This document shows positions 46,232 to 58,804 of a DNA stretch of 64,000 nucleotides, piece after piece. Origin of the DNA: Dipteris shenzhenensis (taxonomy: Eukaryota; Polypodiophyta; Polypodiopsida; Gleicheniales). The position numbers were made by a program, and so were the translations under genes. The stretch lies in NCBI GenBank assembly GCA_047967505.1, contig CM106540.1. One strand, 5' to 3'. The notes beneath the pieces were generated by a model that ran no database searches, was not told where the DNA came from, and worked only from the letters and a program-made list of their open reading frames with translations. Positions within the stretch are counted from its first letter, which is position 1, and the number at the start of each line of letters is the position of its first letter.

Positions 46232-47640
46232 TGTTAACCCTGTGGCAACAAGGGCCAGAAGTGTAGTCTAGGACAACAACTATGAGAGCATTGTGTGTGT
46301 AGAGTAGCAGCAAAGCTTCACTTGTAATATCTTGAGCCTGAAAAATGGTATGATAAATGTTAAAGGATGAGGATAGCCAAAATCCTCTCTAGAAAGGATC
46401 CAATCATACTTGAAAAATCAGGATCTAGAGAGAGAAATACTAAATCTAGAGAGAGAAAGACTAAAAGCCTACACTTTCGGAGGTCCCTCCACTTTGTGTA
46501 GGGACCCAAAAGGTCCCCCCCAAAAGTGGAGGGACTCTTGTCCAAAAGGTATCCTACAAAAGAGGTCCCACCATGGAGGTACCTACAGATTGTGTAGAGA
46601 CCAACATGTATAAATATCTCTCAATTGAATGAAGCTCCCACTCTTTGGGGTTCAGTGTTCAAGCTCACTATTGTGTTCATGCGATTGATCTCCATTGCGT
46701 CCATTCTCTCTTACACTATTGTGTTATAGCGTGCCCTTACCCTTGCACTCTTTACCCTTGTACTCCCTCCTCCTCATCCTTCCTCCCTCTTCCTCCCTCG
46801 TCCTCCTCCTCCTCCCCCAACCTCCTCCTCCCCCCTCCTCCTCCCTTCTCCTCCTCCCCCTTCCTCGTCCCATCTCCTTCTCCTTCCTCCTCCTTCCTCC
46901 CTCCTCCTCCTCCTCCTCCCTTCTCCTCCTCCTCCTCCTCTTCTCTCCTCCTCCTCCTCCTTCCTCCCTCCTTCTCCTCCCTCCTCCTCCTCCTCCCTCC
47001 TCCTCCTCCTCCCTCCTCCTTCCTCCTCCTCCTCCTCCTCCCTCCCTCCTCCTCAACCCTTACCCCTTGAATCCGTGAAGGAGAATAGCTCTCCACTCCT
47101 TAACCTTAGACTCCTCCTGAACCCTGCAACCCCCTTTGAACCTTGGAACTCCTAGTTAGCTCTCTCAACCATGTCCCCATTTCGAACACATGAGATTTGC
47201 TTTCCACGCTTTAGCCTACACCTCTCACCGGAACACGACCCGAGGACCTATGCTACACTTGTGAACACCTATGCTACAATGAGAAATGACACGACTGTAG
47301 GTGACCAACACCCTCGAAACCTGCACTTGGGTAAAATAGAGACAAACTTTGGCCAAAGAATACTGGACCCCAAAGAGTGGGAGCTTTATTCCATTGAGAG
47401 ATATTTATACATGTTGGATAAAATAGAGACAACATTTGTGGCGAACCACGGTCCAAGGGAGTTGTTAACCTTGTGGTAACAAGGGCCAAAAGTGCAATCT
47501 AGAACAACAACTATGAGAGCATTGTGTGTGTAGAGTAGCGACAAAGCTCCATTGTAATATCTTGAGCCTGAAAGATGGTATGATAAATCTTAAAGGATGA
47601 GCATAGCCAAAATCCTCTGTAGAAAAGATCAAATCATAAT
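46232..47640. repeat. Nested repeat: direct repeats outside, inverted repeat inside
   Basis: Direct repeats of about 178 bp (46232-46410 and 47463-47640, about 92% identical) enclose an inverted repeat with arms of about 54 bp (46602-46655 and 47363-47417, tgtataaatat...cactctttgggg). The left arm carries a plus-strand TATA-like tataaatat. The interior holds the CTCC tract. No protein is seen. It could be a small non-autonomous element or nested solo LTRs; no PBS was found. Confidence 0.6.
46755..47055 (-). repeat. Long CTCC pyrimidine tract
   Basis: About 300 bp of ctcctcctcc and cttcctccc on the plus strand. Frames across it (poly Ser/Leu/Pro or poly Arg/Glu/Gly) are artefacts. The pyrimidine-purine strand bias could favour triplex DNA. 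Confidence 0.95.
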
Positions 47641-47649
47641 CATGCATCA

Positions 47650-48015
47650 ATGATAGAAAGACTCTACCAATTAGAGAAGCATATAGAGACCAAATTAGTT
47701 GTGTACGATGCCATGACAATAGAAAAACAAAGAAGGAAGGCATGGTTTGATAGAAACCTCAAAGACAAAGACATCAAGGAAGGTGACCTGGTTCTGCTGT
47801 ACAATACCAAAGTCCATAAGGGCAAGCTCAAATTTCTAGGTCAAGAACCTTATAGAGTCAAAAAATTGAATCCCACCGGAGCTGTGCTACTAGAAACACT
47901 AGATGTAGTCCAGTTCACAACAACAATAAACGGGTTCCGACTGAAGCACTACTACATCAACATGCAAGCCATCCCCCACAATATTGAAGATTTGGGGGGC
48001 ACAAGTCTTCCATAG
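47650..48015 (+). pseudogene. Ty3/gypsy integrase C-terminus
   Basis: The last 121 codons of a gypsy pol: ERLYQLEKHIETK, RRKAWFDRNLKDKDIKEGDLVLLYN and KGKLKFLGQEPYRVKKL, then GAVLLETLD and NGFRLKHYY. This is the integrase C-terminal domain with its usual GDLVLLYD and GPYxV positions. The frame ends normally at 48015. The catalytic core is absent, replaced on the left by the nested repeat. Confidence 0.9.
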
Positions 48016-48379
48016 TTAGGATTAGATAGTATCACAAGCACTCACTAGCATATGTACGCCTTCGCACATATAGGTAGTTTCAATCGATTTCAAACTAGGG
48101 CTCAGAGGTGATGAGTGAGTCCTAGCTACCCTATGATTCCCTTAGCAAATTAATCATATAGGAGGAATGCCCACCTCACTAGTTATGCATAGCGCACCCA
48201 CATGTTTTGAGCACCATGAATAAATTGCACAAATAAAAGCCCCAATAGATACTTGTTTGATCCACACACACAGCACCCTCATCACAAAAAGAGTAAAATG
48301 CATTAGCCACGCACAAAAGAAACATGCATTCTTGGCACATGGCTCTATATTGGCATCATCAAACTGGGACCTAATTCAT

Positions 48380-49518
48380 GTGTGCAATGCCAAGGTAAAG
48401 ACGGTCCAATAAGATGGGGAAAATTCCTACAACGCCATCGACAAAGAGACACCATGCCAAATGGCCCAAGCCTCAACCTCAACAGCCCTCCTCAAATAAC
48501 CAACCTAAGGAAGGACACGGTCCAAAATCACCAACCCAGAGGTCAGCACCAAAATGACCATGACTAGTGGTTCTAGACAGTGATACTAATGAGCAAATAA
48601 ATGCAACATGCCAAGAAGAAATGCCACATAACCAAGGGATACTAGAGGCAGGAGAAATTGAGGTAGAGCAATTGACTATGCAGGATGCAGATGCAGAACA
48701 CCTTGAGGACCAGACCAAAAAGCGCTAGCAACAGATTGAACAATACAGCTTGTATGGCCACGAGTCTCAACGTTCACCATGTCACCCAATGCTTACAACT
48801 TCTTGCAGTTAAAGGGACTAGGTAGTCTTTTTGAGAAGCTAAAGTCCTTCTTAACAACACCTGCTATGACAGAATACATTTGTCAATTCATAACATCATA
48901 TAGAAGCAGAGAGTTGGAGAAAGATAAGTATGGCACAATAACATATAAAGAAAAGCCCTTACATATCTACCTCAGTAGATCCACTATGCAAGAGACTTTC
49001 TCACTTTCAGAGGCACAAGAATAATATCCAAAGAAACATTTGGATGCAAGATCCTCTGAAGTTCAAAGTTTATTCCCACCTACCACAAAGTCACAAAGTG
49101 GGGGAATATGCCATGATATGATTTTGGATCCCATATGCAAAGAGGTAGCTAAGTTTTTGGCTGGAATTTTCAATCATACAAGAGAGAAAAAACTATATGT
49201 CAGTAAAAAACTACACATAATGGCAAAAGCTACATTGCCCATCTATTGGCCATAATAATTGGGTTTGCAATAGAGCAAGAGGATGACTCTACACCCCTCT
49301 CAACACAAGATATAGAGGACTTTGAAACATTGATATTATCGCCAGAATGGGAATTAGACCCTCCACCTACTCTCCATACAGATAGCATGGAAGGGCAACA
49401 ATCTGAATAGATTCCAGAGAATGACAATGTGGAGCTCTGCCAAAGAATACTACAACTCAGTTCAGTCTTGCTCCCGCAACAGAAGGATGCGTGTGTGCAT
49501 GCACACATGCATGCACAT

Positions 49519-49617
<99 letters not shown>

Positions 49618-51121
49618 GCTAATGATCATGTGTCTTGCTTTTTATAAGTGCATTTTAAGTGGCTATCCCACATATGGAAAATAGGATTTGGTGTACCAAG
49701 CTGAAAGAGGATCAATCAATTTTGTTGAAGTCATCTCTCTGTCACCATTTCTTTGGGGGCAATACCACCAGTAATCCGAGAGGATACCATGCCACATAAT
49801 GACTTTTCAAGAGAGCCAAATAGCATGCCTCTCCAAGAATCACAAGTCACCAACATTGATGGCTCCACGACTCTAGAGTCACAACTCCCAAATGTCTCTA
49901 GTGGCACCATACAACAGGCTACTGTTCAAGGAATAGATCAAAATTCCACATGGGCACATGGGAGTCAATTGTATATGCAATACAAGCAAGGCCACAACAC
50001 ATTCCAGATCATACAACATCACAGCCAACAATTATAAAAATGGTCTCAATTATTTGCTGCCATGGCATTAGATGAGCAGGAAAGAGAAATGGAAAGACAG
50101 ATGCTCCCATCACTCCAATCCAAGTTGCAAAGTGCCAAGACTAAAATTATGAAGCTCAAGGAAAGCATGGCAGAACAAATGTAGCAACAGCTCCTTGCAC
50201 AAAATGCTCTAGCAGAAAGTAGAAAGGATGCCCTATAAGCCACGGTTTCTTTCCAAGAAATACACCTACAGCTATCTGATGCCTTGAACCAAAAGGAAAA
50301 GGTCGAGTTATCCCTCTCCCATATGCAAGCCACTTGTAATGATATCAAGAAGGAATTGGTGCGCTTAAATGAAACATTACTACCTAAAGAGGATCAACTC
50401 CATGCCACATTAGACACAAACAATGAGTTGCAGAACAGCCTGAAAGATGGTAAACGTCAAATTCAAGGACTAGAGAAGGAATGCATGGCATCAAGTGAGA
50501 TACTTGTGCACACCAAAGTAGAACTGGACACTCAAGAGCAAGAGATACTCCAACTCCGCGTGCTTAATGATCAATTTCCAGGGCATCCAAAAGCAGCTCA
50601 ACAATTCAATAGTCTAAAGCTTGCATACACCTCCACATTGGGTAAGTATAAAGACAAGTGCATGGAATGGCAAAATCAAAAGGCAATAATTTCCAACTTG
50701 GAAATTCAACTACCAGGTCAAGCCGATAACGATGCAAAGGGGTCAACACAAGATCTTCTACTACAAGGCATCACTACATTATACCAAGAGCTTGTTGTAA
50801 TCCTCTAGCAAGAGGATCACCTTGAAGGAAGAATACGATACTCTGGAAACACTTGCAAATAAAAATGTTACATGCAGTATTTGTGGTCTTGATTGGACCA
50901 GACTAGTAAGTACCAAGACTCTCCGAGATCTATGCCATCATATGGATGAAGACGAGAAGAATGTGTTCCGTCTCTCAGTGCATGCAGATCTCATACAGAT
51001 AAAGGCTGATGCAATACCACTATATAAATGCTTGATGGGAAGCCCCCCTCTTCGAGTAGTAGCCGGACTCCTACATTTACTACAACAATCACCAGCAACT
51101 TCCATCGGATATAACTCCTAA
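48380..51121 (+). pseudogene. Long decayed coding region, coiled-coil, unknown
   Basis: Coding-like frames follow the gypsy integrase on the same strand, with frameshifts and stops. They are: an acidic piece (QGILEAGEIEVEQLTMQDAD, about 48630-48690); 48779-49255 with one stop at 49022-49024; a microsatellite-disrupted part; a heptad-rich coiled coil at about 50060-50806 (KLQSAKTKIMKLKES, QIQGLEKECMASSEI); and 50822-51121 with a Cys pair (CSICGLDW). No known family was recognised. It may be an extra ORF downstream of integrase, as some Ty3/gypsy (Tat-type) elements carry, or a captured gene. Confidence 0.45.
49518..49613 (+). repeat. Compound (GT)n(GA)n microsatellite
   Basis: About 12 GT units switch to about 36 GA units. 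Same composition and order as 2412-2473. It sits inside the decayed coding region. Confidence 0.95.
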
Positions 51122-51139
51122 AAAAATCCAAAATTAAAG

Positions 51140-52150
51140 TTGTCAATGCCTACCAAAAGCGACAAGGCTCTACTAGAGGAATATGTGGTCTACCTTCAAT
51201 CTAATCTCCCATATCTTGCCACTCTCTATTCTGATCTACTCACATCCCTCCCTAACTCTAGTACTATCCTCCATACCTTTCCAGAAATCCACACTAATCC
51301 ATATTCCTTGCCATGCCTCTTTGCCCATGCCTCTCAACACTATCGCCTAATCCAAGAATCTAACTCCTATCATCCAGTTACACCTAACTTTTTTCCAACA
51401 CTTGACAGTCCATCCCTTGAGGATTATCAAGTTGCTAAATCAATTTTTCCTTCTCTCCCTCCACTTTCCACAAACATCCCTACTTCTACCTTCTCAAATT
51501 CACTACTTGCTTCGACCTCAAGCCGACCTCAAGCTTTTCTCCTATAACCTCTTCCTCTCCCCCAAGACCACATGTTCCTCCAATCTCCCTTGAGTTTTCA
51601 ATGGAAGACACCATTAATGATTCCATCAATGAGCTTCAAGAATTGGATAATCCAATTTGCACACCCACACAGGATTTGCAACAAGATCCAGATAGGATTC
51701 CCATGCCTGGTAATCCCATTGGTGATTTTTGGAGGCAATACCCAAATATGCAGTCAAGAGGAGGATGGGACCTCTCCGGAATTTCAGTGAGTATCCACTA
51801 AGCACAAATCACTCTAGAAATTGACATGAAATTGGAGCCACAGCCTATGTGGCGTAGACCAAAGCTACTCAATGAAAAGTACCTCCTTGAATACATGCAA
51901 GCTCCATCTTCCTTTCGCATGCATCCCACATTTGAAGCAGTGCCCTGTCACTACCGGTGGGATGCCAGTCATCATGATCTAGATAATGCAAATGCTCCTC
52001 GCAATCGACCATTAATCAATAGAAACTCTAAAATCAAATGGACAAGCTAGGAAACACTCATTAGAGCCTTGGACAGACATGCATCAATTATGCAAAGCAG
52101 TTATGACAAACACTCAAGGAAAGTGCAAGATATAGTGAAGCCTTAGCAGT
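51140..52150 (+). pseudogene. Further decayed coding region, unknown family
   Basis: Open pieces in shifting frames: 51140-51547 (LLEEYVVYLQSNLPYLATLY, PYSLPCLFAHASQHYRL), 51601-51801 (DFWRQYPNMQSRGGWDLSGI) and 51826-52050 (MWRRPKLLNEKYLLEYMQ, FRMHPTFEAVP). The composition is protein-like, but no domain is recognised. It may continue the preceding region or be the first part of another element; the relation is not settled by what I can see. Confidence 0.35.
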
Positions 52151-52999
52151 CATCCTAGAGGTGTCCCTCACCATTGACGACCATTCGCCCAACCTCAGCT
52201 TCAATCCAAATCAATAGATAGATGCTCAAACAACAAGTCGCCTCTTTCAAAGATCCATATCTCTTCAAGGGCATTATGTGTGTTTGTTTGAAGAAATGGT
52301 TGACACTGGCTTCTTAAAAACTAAGCAAGCAATCTACTGTGTTCGTGGATTACAAGGAAAAGATCGACAAGAAGCTCGCACCATCTATCACCGCCGCCAT
52401 CTTTACCATACTCATTGGGTAAAGACAACCATTCACATGCGCATGAGATCTGCTTTCCATGCTTTAGCCTACACCTCTCACCAAAACATGACCCGAGGAC
52501 CTATGCTACAGTTGTGAGCACCTATGCTACAATGAGCAATGACATGACTGTAGGTGACCAACACCCTCAAAACCTGCACTTGGGTAAAACACAGACAACA
52601 ATGGGCATCCCACATGCTCATGGGGTGTGGGCTATCTTCTATGTGAGCAAATGTGCCAAATCCCCTCAATTGGAGCATGATATATATGTAACTTATGGCT
52701 GTCTATTTAGTTATGTGATTCTCTAGAACTTAACTGTTCTTGGGTTTCCTTGTGTGCACATATTGAGTGTGATCTTATTTCTGCTGTGGGATTTTGGTTG
52801 TAGCAAGCAAGCCTCTATATTGTAGCATGAAGTTCATCCATGTGGTGTTGATAAAGTTCAGATAGTTGGTGCCCACAAGGGAAAGAGATACTCCACTACA
52901 AAAGATTGAGATTTGAGGTAATCTGCTGTCTTTTCTCGAGTGTGTCACACATCATAAATTTTTTGAAATATCAAAGATCTGTTCCTTACACTTTTCGAA

Positions 53000-54904
53000 T
53001 ACTCCCTAATCATTGATTCCTGAGGGCATGTATCCTTCCTCCTTCATTTGTGCGCTTAGTTTGTGTAGCTTCGCATAAACATCATCACTTTGTGTGTGGC
53101 TCTTGTCTCCCATTGTGAAAGCTTGTAGACTACTTCTGACCTCAGTAATGGCTTTACATGGTTCCTTCCATGAGTTTGCACCTAATATTTCTTCTTCTAC
53201 TCTATTTTCCTCCTCCCACATGCTGGCATGAGCATAGAGGTTACATAAGAGTGTATAAGCAGTAGCATTTCTACCATCAAGAGTAATGATGTGATCAAGG
53301 CATCACTCTCCTGGCTCAAGATCAATGTGTGTTCTGCAATGGCCAAGCAAAGATATCTATCCCATGCTATTGTGGTAACATGGCATGGTTATAAGCAAGT
53401 CTTTTGCCACAGTTAAACATCCTGCGCAGCAAAGAAGAGGCCGATATTCAAGAAGTGCCAAAATACTTCAAGAATTACACAAGTGGCAGTGTGCCAATAG
53501 CAATGCCAAGACCACTAAAAGAAGGTCAACCATATAGTTATAATATTCAAGTGTGGGTACAATGCCATGACAAGCTGCCATGGAATTGAAATAGTGACAA
53601 CCATCATTCAATAGGATGGCATGACTACACATCGAGAGAAGAGAGACAAATGTCACATTATTTGGCTTCACACCTTCTGCTTGCATATTGTTAAAATATT
53701 GTAGGGCTAGCTTATGCGACCTCCTATGCTGGGAAAACCTTGCAATCATTTCATTCCATGTGACTAGCTCTCGTCTTGGCATTGCTTCGAACACATTGCA
53801 GGCATCTTTTATGCTACCACATTTAGCATACATGTTAATGAGGGTGTTGCAAACCACTACATTTACCTCATAACCTATTTGAATGAGGTGGGAATGAATA
53901 AAAATTCCCTAATCTAGGGCTGCTATTGTGGAACAAGCTTTGAGGATGGAGACGTAGGTGTTATTGTCTAGCTTCATGTTCTCATACTCACATTGCTAAA
54001 ATAGTTGGAGGGCCTCTTGACTATACCCATGCTGAGAATAGGCTGCCACCATTGTATTCAATGTCATTGCATCTCGCTTCATCAATCCATCAAATAGTAT
54101 TTGTGCATTACTAAGGCTCCCACATTTTCGATACATGGCAATAAGGCTATTGCAAACCAAGAGATCTGACTCAAATCCGCTTTCACTAATAAAGGCATGT
54201 ATCAACTCCACTTGACTTTGCTCTGCTATACTGTTGAATGCTTTCAAGATATAAACAAAGGTTACAAGGTCTGGCTTGATGCATTTGGTGAAAAAATGGA
54301 GAACATCCTGATAATGCCCATGGCATAACCTCTTATCATGGCATTCCATGTTATCAAATCCTTTTTGGTAGAAGGCTAAACAAAACATATGCATCCTCAA
54401 GGTATGTACATTTCACATACATGTCAATAAGGGTGTTGTTGATAATTATGTCTAACTTGAAACCACTTTCAATTATGTCAACATGAACAAGCTTGCCCTC
54501 ATCAAGGGCAGCCATGTTGAAACAAGATTTTAAAACACAAACATGTGTTGCCTGCTCTGGCTGCACTTCCTCAAGTCGCATATGCTGGAAGATTTGGAGT
54601 GCCATCTCTATCTAGCCATGCTGAACATAGCCTGGAATCATCACATTCCATGTCGCAACCTCCCTCTTTGTAAATCTTTCAAATACGCGATAGGAATCCT
54701 CAAGGCTACCACACTTGGCATACATGTCAATTACAGTGTTAATAACATGTACATTGGATTCAAAACCAATTTCAATAGTAGATATATGAAAATTTTTGCC
54801 TTGATTAAGGGATGTTATACTACAACATGCTTTCAAGACACAGACAAAGCCAGCTTAGTTTGGTTGCATACCCTCCTCAATCATTTGTTGGAAAAGTTGC
54901 AAAG
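53000..54904 (-). pseudogene. PPR protein (PLS class, E-type tail), broken
   Basis: Pentatricopeptide repeat proteins bind organelle RNA, and the PLS class with E domains guides C-to-U editing. On the minus strand, from about 54904 to 53000, at least four repeat blocks of the PLS type are seen: NTVIDMYAKCGSLEDSYRVF, NTLIDMYVKCTYLEDAYVLF, NSLIAMYRKCGSLSNAQILF and NTLINMYAKCGSIKDACNVF. Each is followed by a W/LNxMI segment and a VLKAC or VLKSC segment. The E-like tail is at 53006-53221 (GDKSHTQSDDVYAKLHKLS, MKEEGYMP). No DYW domain is present. In-frame stops (for example at about 54858, 54598 and 53998) and frameshifts inactivate it. The 5' end is replaced by a copia fragment. Confidence 0.9.
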
Positions 54905-54970
54905 CACTTTCTCATCTAGGGAACCATTGAGAAAACCATTTTTGACATCTACCTTACAAAGATTTGGATA
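54903..54970 (-). pseudogene. Ty1/copia RT fragment fused to the PPR pseudogene
   Basis: The minus strand encodes KVDVKNGFLNGSLDEKV, the copia RT motif normally seen as DVKxAFLNGxLxEEV. Within a few codons it passes into PPR sequence. It is an interior remnant of the minus-strand copia element whose LTR/PBS lies at 55326-55568; most of gag and pol between them is missing. Confidence 0.8.
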
Positions 54971-55325
54971 CTCATGAAATCTCTCAAAGAGACACGTAGA
55001 ACTTCAAAACACCATAACTTCAGCTCCAAATATTAGATCTAGGAGCTTTTGAAAGCAAAACAAAGGGTGAAAGGAGCTTTACAAAAAAAACTCTACAAAA
55101 GAGAATGATGTATCATGGAAAATATTTCACCAATAGAATGAAAGTTGAACTCTCCATCTCTCTCATGACATAAATCCTCAAATGAAATAAATGAAGACCT
55201 CTCAATGGATGGAAAAATCTCTCACATGAATGGAATTTATCTCACTGAAAGAGAAAGAAGAAAACCTCTCAATCACAATCTCTCTCACACTCCTAGAATG
55301 GCACCTCAATGGAAGGCCCAACGAA

Positions 55326-55337
55326 GCTTTGATACCA
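55326..55337 (-). other. Primer-binding site (variant)
   Basis: gctttgatacca on the plus strand, complement of TGGTATCAAAGC, a one-base variant of the initiator Met tRNA PBS. It abuts a TG at 55338. Confidence 0.7.
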
Positions 55338-55568
55338 TGAACATATATGGAGAGGGAGGGGAGAAGAGTGGACATGACGAGAGAGGGAACATCTAGAGAG
55401 CACACCACAAAATCGCTAACTGTACACTAGTATTAGTTAATATATACAAAACTCTTTAGAGTTAGGGTTAGGGTTAGGGTTTCCAACCCTTGTGCCTTTT
55501 AGCACTCTTTTGTGTTAGTGCTATGGTTTCCAAGCCTTGTGCCTTTTAGCACTCTTTTGTGTTGACCA
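55338..55568 (-). repeat. Probable 5' LTR of a copia remnant, minus strand
   Basis: Begins TG next to the PBS; a gttgacca end near 55568 is the likely outer edge, but it is uncertain because no partner LTR was found. It contains a tandem duplication (ccttgtgccttttagcactc twice, at about 55489 and 55535) and a short gttagggttagggttaggg run at 55461-55479. Confidence 0.5.
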
Positions 55569-55754
55569 TGAAGATCATCTTATATGATAGGTCATAAAAA
55601 ATGGTTTATAGATCAAATGATCAGAAGGATCCAAAAATTCTATCTACATTATAGATAACATAAAACTAGAAGGATCCAAGAATAAAACATGCACTATAGA
55701 TAACATCCTACTCGAGGGAAAGGCATAGCCCCTAAAATGATTTAATTGGAAAGA

Positions 55755-55981
55755 AAAGACCAATGAATGGTTTAATCTATGTTTCTAAACTTAGCAAGAA
55801 CCTTCTTCGAATTGAGAAAATGATAAAACACAAGTATAAAGTTATCTTTGATGTACATGAATGCACACTCCTAGATAAATCTAGAGAAAATCAACTAGTT
55901 GGAAAAGTGGTGAAAGAAGGAAGCTTATTCAAAGTGCTAGCTTCAATATTAGACTTGCTTGCCATGTTAGGCAAATGCTAA
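55755..55981 (+). pseudogene. Ty1/copia gag-protease/pre-integrase fragment
   Basis: The plus-strand frame reads LIYVSKLSKNLLRIEKMIKH, YKVIFDVHECTLLD and QLVGKVVKEGSLFKV, matching the copia segment before the integrase zinc finger (LYVPxLxKNLLS...GxLYKL). It is opposite in strand to the LTR at 55338-55568, so it comes from a different copy. Confidence 0.75.
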
Positions 55982-56310
55982 TAGATGCCACTTTTTGCAA
56001 TATGGCAAAAGAGATATTGTCAATCAAAATATGGCCATCTACATTCCAAACTTCAATTTCTTGGAAAATTTTGCGAAGCCTTTTAGTTTGATAAGCAATC
56101 AAGAGCCATCTTTGGAAAAAACACATATACAGTAAGATAGCTTTAAGCATTGGGTGGGTGAGTTAATGAGGGAGTATATAGATAGGTTTTGTACTCTTTT
56201 GTTAAAAGGTTCATACTTTTCATCTTGCAACTCAAAGTGAGCAGTATTGTAAGTTCTTGAGTGGTTTCTATTGCAATATCATCTAAAAAGAGGTGCTTTG
56301 ATGAAATGGT

Positions 56311-56634
56311 TGTTGAGAGTTGTGGTGCCATGAGCACATAATTAGAGGCTAAGTTATGGTATAGGAAAGAATCAAAGTAGCCACCCTAGGATGTGGACTA
56401 CATGATGTGGAGATGTGGATTGAGGATATCCACAAGGAGAGATGTGGATGAGAGGATCCCACATGCTTGACTATTCAAAGGGCACTCTCTATATAAGAGG
56501 CCTATCATGTATGGTTGAGTACACACACACACATCGGAATAGATTGAGTATTGTCTATCGTATGTCTCTCATGGAATTTCTTCTATGGTTTGATCCCCCT
56601 TGATCTTTTGCTAATTTCTTCTATGTCTCTCGGA
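56311..56634 (+). repeat. 5' LTR, 3' edge missing
   Basis: Starts TGTTGAGAGTTGTGG. A TATA box ctctatataagagg lies at about 56490-56503 and a short (CA)n of 6-7 units follows. About 98-99% identical to the 3' LTR apart from the CA length. Confidence 0.85.
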
Positions 56635-58804
56635 GCTTAGGTCTAGCTCTCTTAGATTAGTTTTAGACATAGTTGGGCATTCTCGTATTGATTCATTTTG
56701 TTGGAAAAATTTTCCGCCCATTGTTCTTTCTTTGTGTGTGAGAAAGAGATAGGGAGAGAAAGAAAGCTAGATTGAGAGAGATCTTTGTTCTAGAAATTAA
56801 AAGACTGAGAAAGAGACCTTTGGTGGAGATTGATAGCCTTTATAGCACCTACTCCAAGAGAGAGACAAAGCATAGAGCAGCCAACAATGACTCAGTCTGA
56901 GAATAGTGCCATCTCCAACCCAACAACCATCAACCTTCGAAGGAGAGACACGTACTCTAGTGGTGCTATCTCCATCGGCCAGCAGCTTAGCAGCGGATCT
57001 CCAACTTTGCAAATCTCTCCAACGAGCTCATGAATGAGTGGTAGTGCCAGCAGCTCCACTTCAGCATTATAGCTCCTTCTTTAGCCTTCGCAGCATTCAG
57101 GGCCTCCACAACCTTTAGAGCAACAACCACAGCTCAACCGCAACTTGACTTCCTGAAGCAGTACCTCAGAGTCCCAATAATTAGCCGCTCTGCAAGCAAC
57201 ACCCAAGGGCTGCTCCATCGGCAACAAGGCAATGCCAGTGCCTTCTTCAACATGCTCTGTAGCAGACTATTTGCACCAAATCTCTCCAACAGATGCCCAA
57301 CAGCCCGTAACTCAAGGCACACCCATCAAGCTAGAAATTACTAGAGCCTCTAGCGATGCCCTATGATGCCCTCGAGCAACTAAACCTTGGTGCATATAAA
57401 TGAGCCAAAGCACTTTGACTCCTTTGATCAATGGCGCCAGTACCTGCATCTCCTCTAGCAGCTTCTACAAGCACATGGGCTGTAACTACGACTCGAATGG
57501 CTACATCCAACCATGCTCCAATGTCTTCTCCTTTGACGCTAGGATGGATAGGAGGCCACACAATTCTTGGATTTCTCTTCCATCCTGCCGCACCATCTCA
57601 TGACGAACTGCAATGCTGGAACCTCAATGGCACTGGGGAGGGGAGGCTAAAGAGGTTGGCGAGTTGTTGAGAGCAGAAGACATGGAGGGCATTGCCTGTG
57701 ATTAGGGAAAGACTCCTCTTCATAGCAACTAGTGAGTCAACGGGCTCCCTCAACACATAGCCCTTCAATTGCTCTAGGCTTCCAGACCGGCTTGATGCCT
57801 CTGCTTCATCGACGACTCAATCTTCAGCACTCCAGACGCAGAGCACCTCTTCACGTACCAGCTCCTTCATCAACTTCACAGCAGTCAACGCCAATAGTGC
57901 ATCTCCTCGACAAAATGCCCGATGGGTTTTCTCCACTATAATAGAATCTTTTAGATTCTATTGCAATCTATAAAGATTCCAGTAACCCTTATCCCCTCAC
58001 CACAGTGACATGTGGCATGTAAGTAAGCTAAGGTCACCATAGTCTGCTCACTGGTCAACAAATTAACACTTGGCAGATAGGAGGTTGACTCAGAGAAGGT
58101 GGTTACATTAACTGTGGTTAGGTTTTTTGGTTTAGTTGAATCATAGTTGAGTCTGGACACCTTGGGTTTGGTCATCAGTCAAGCAACCCAAACTAAACCA
58201 TGGTTAAGTTTAGGTTCAGGATTGGTTAATTGCCACATCACCAAGTGCCATCTAAGCACATAGCCCTTGCCAAGCACAGCTTGGAATTCAGCATGTGAAT
58301 CCCTGTGCCACATCATCAAGGGCCATTTCTCGATCAAAACTTCGATAAGGTGTAACTTGCAATCCAGGAGGAATTTGCACACGCTCCAAAAAGGAAAAGT
58401 GATCGCCTTTTTAAGCTCTATGTTCTTGTCAGATCAGAATAATTGTATGCACCTAGACACTGCCAATATTGCAAGAAATCAACAAGTGGAAAAGCGACGC
58501 ATGAATGCAAAAAGCATGCCAAAAGCACAAGTGCATGAGATGACCATAGCACAGAACATGGCATCCACACATAAACCATTAAGGCACATGGAAGAACAAA
58601 GCATCATGCATCAAGCTATAGCAAGCGACAAAGACAACACCATCGACAACATGTATTGAGAAGTAACAACCTTGCCACCTTCAGCCCATATGTTTGTAAA
58701 TCAAACCTGAGAGTCGTCATGTATGCACCCAGGGAAAGATTTGATCTTGTAACTCACATCTGACCACCTTGTAGTAACCAAAGGATCATGGCACCAAGGG
58801 GAGG

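Larger units (their letters stand above)
47190..52600. repeat. Pair of 157-bp direct repeats 5.1 kb apart
   Basis: 47190-47347 and 52443-52600 share about 90% identity, from tgagat-tgctttcca to cacttgggtaaaa. Both begin TG after a ca dinucleotide. They may be the remaining ends of LTRs around the gypsy and unknown coding region between them; only these two blocks match, so the LTR reading is unproven. Confidence 0.55.

Noticed and set aside
46724-47096. Arg/Gly/Glu-rich and Ser/Pro/Leu-rich open frames
   Set aside because: Translations of the CTCC tract, open in several frames on both strands.
55461-55479. TTAGGG triplet as an interstitial telomere
   Set aside because: Only three units and of a different unit type from the TTTAGGG blocks; it lies in an LTR and is likely chance or part of that LTR.
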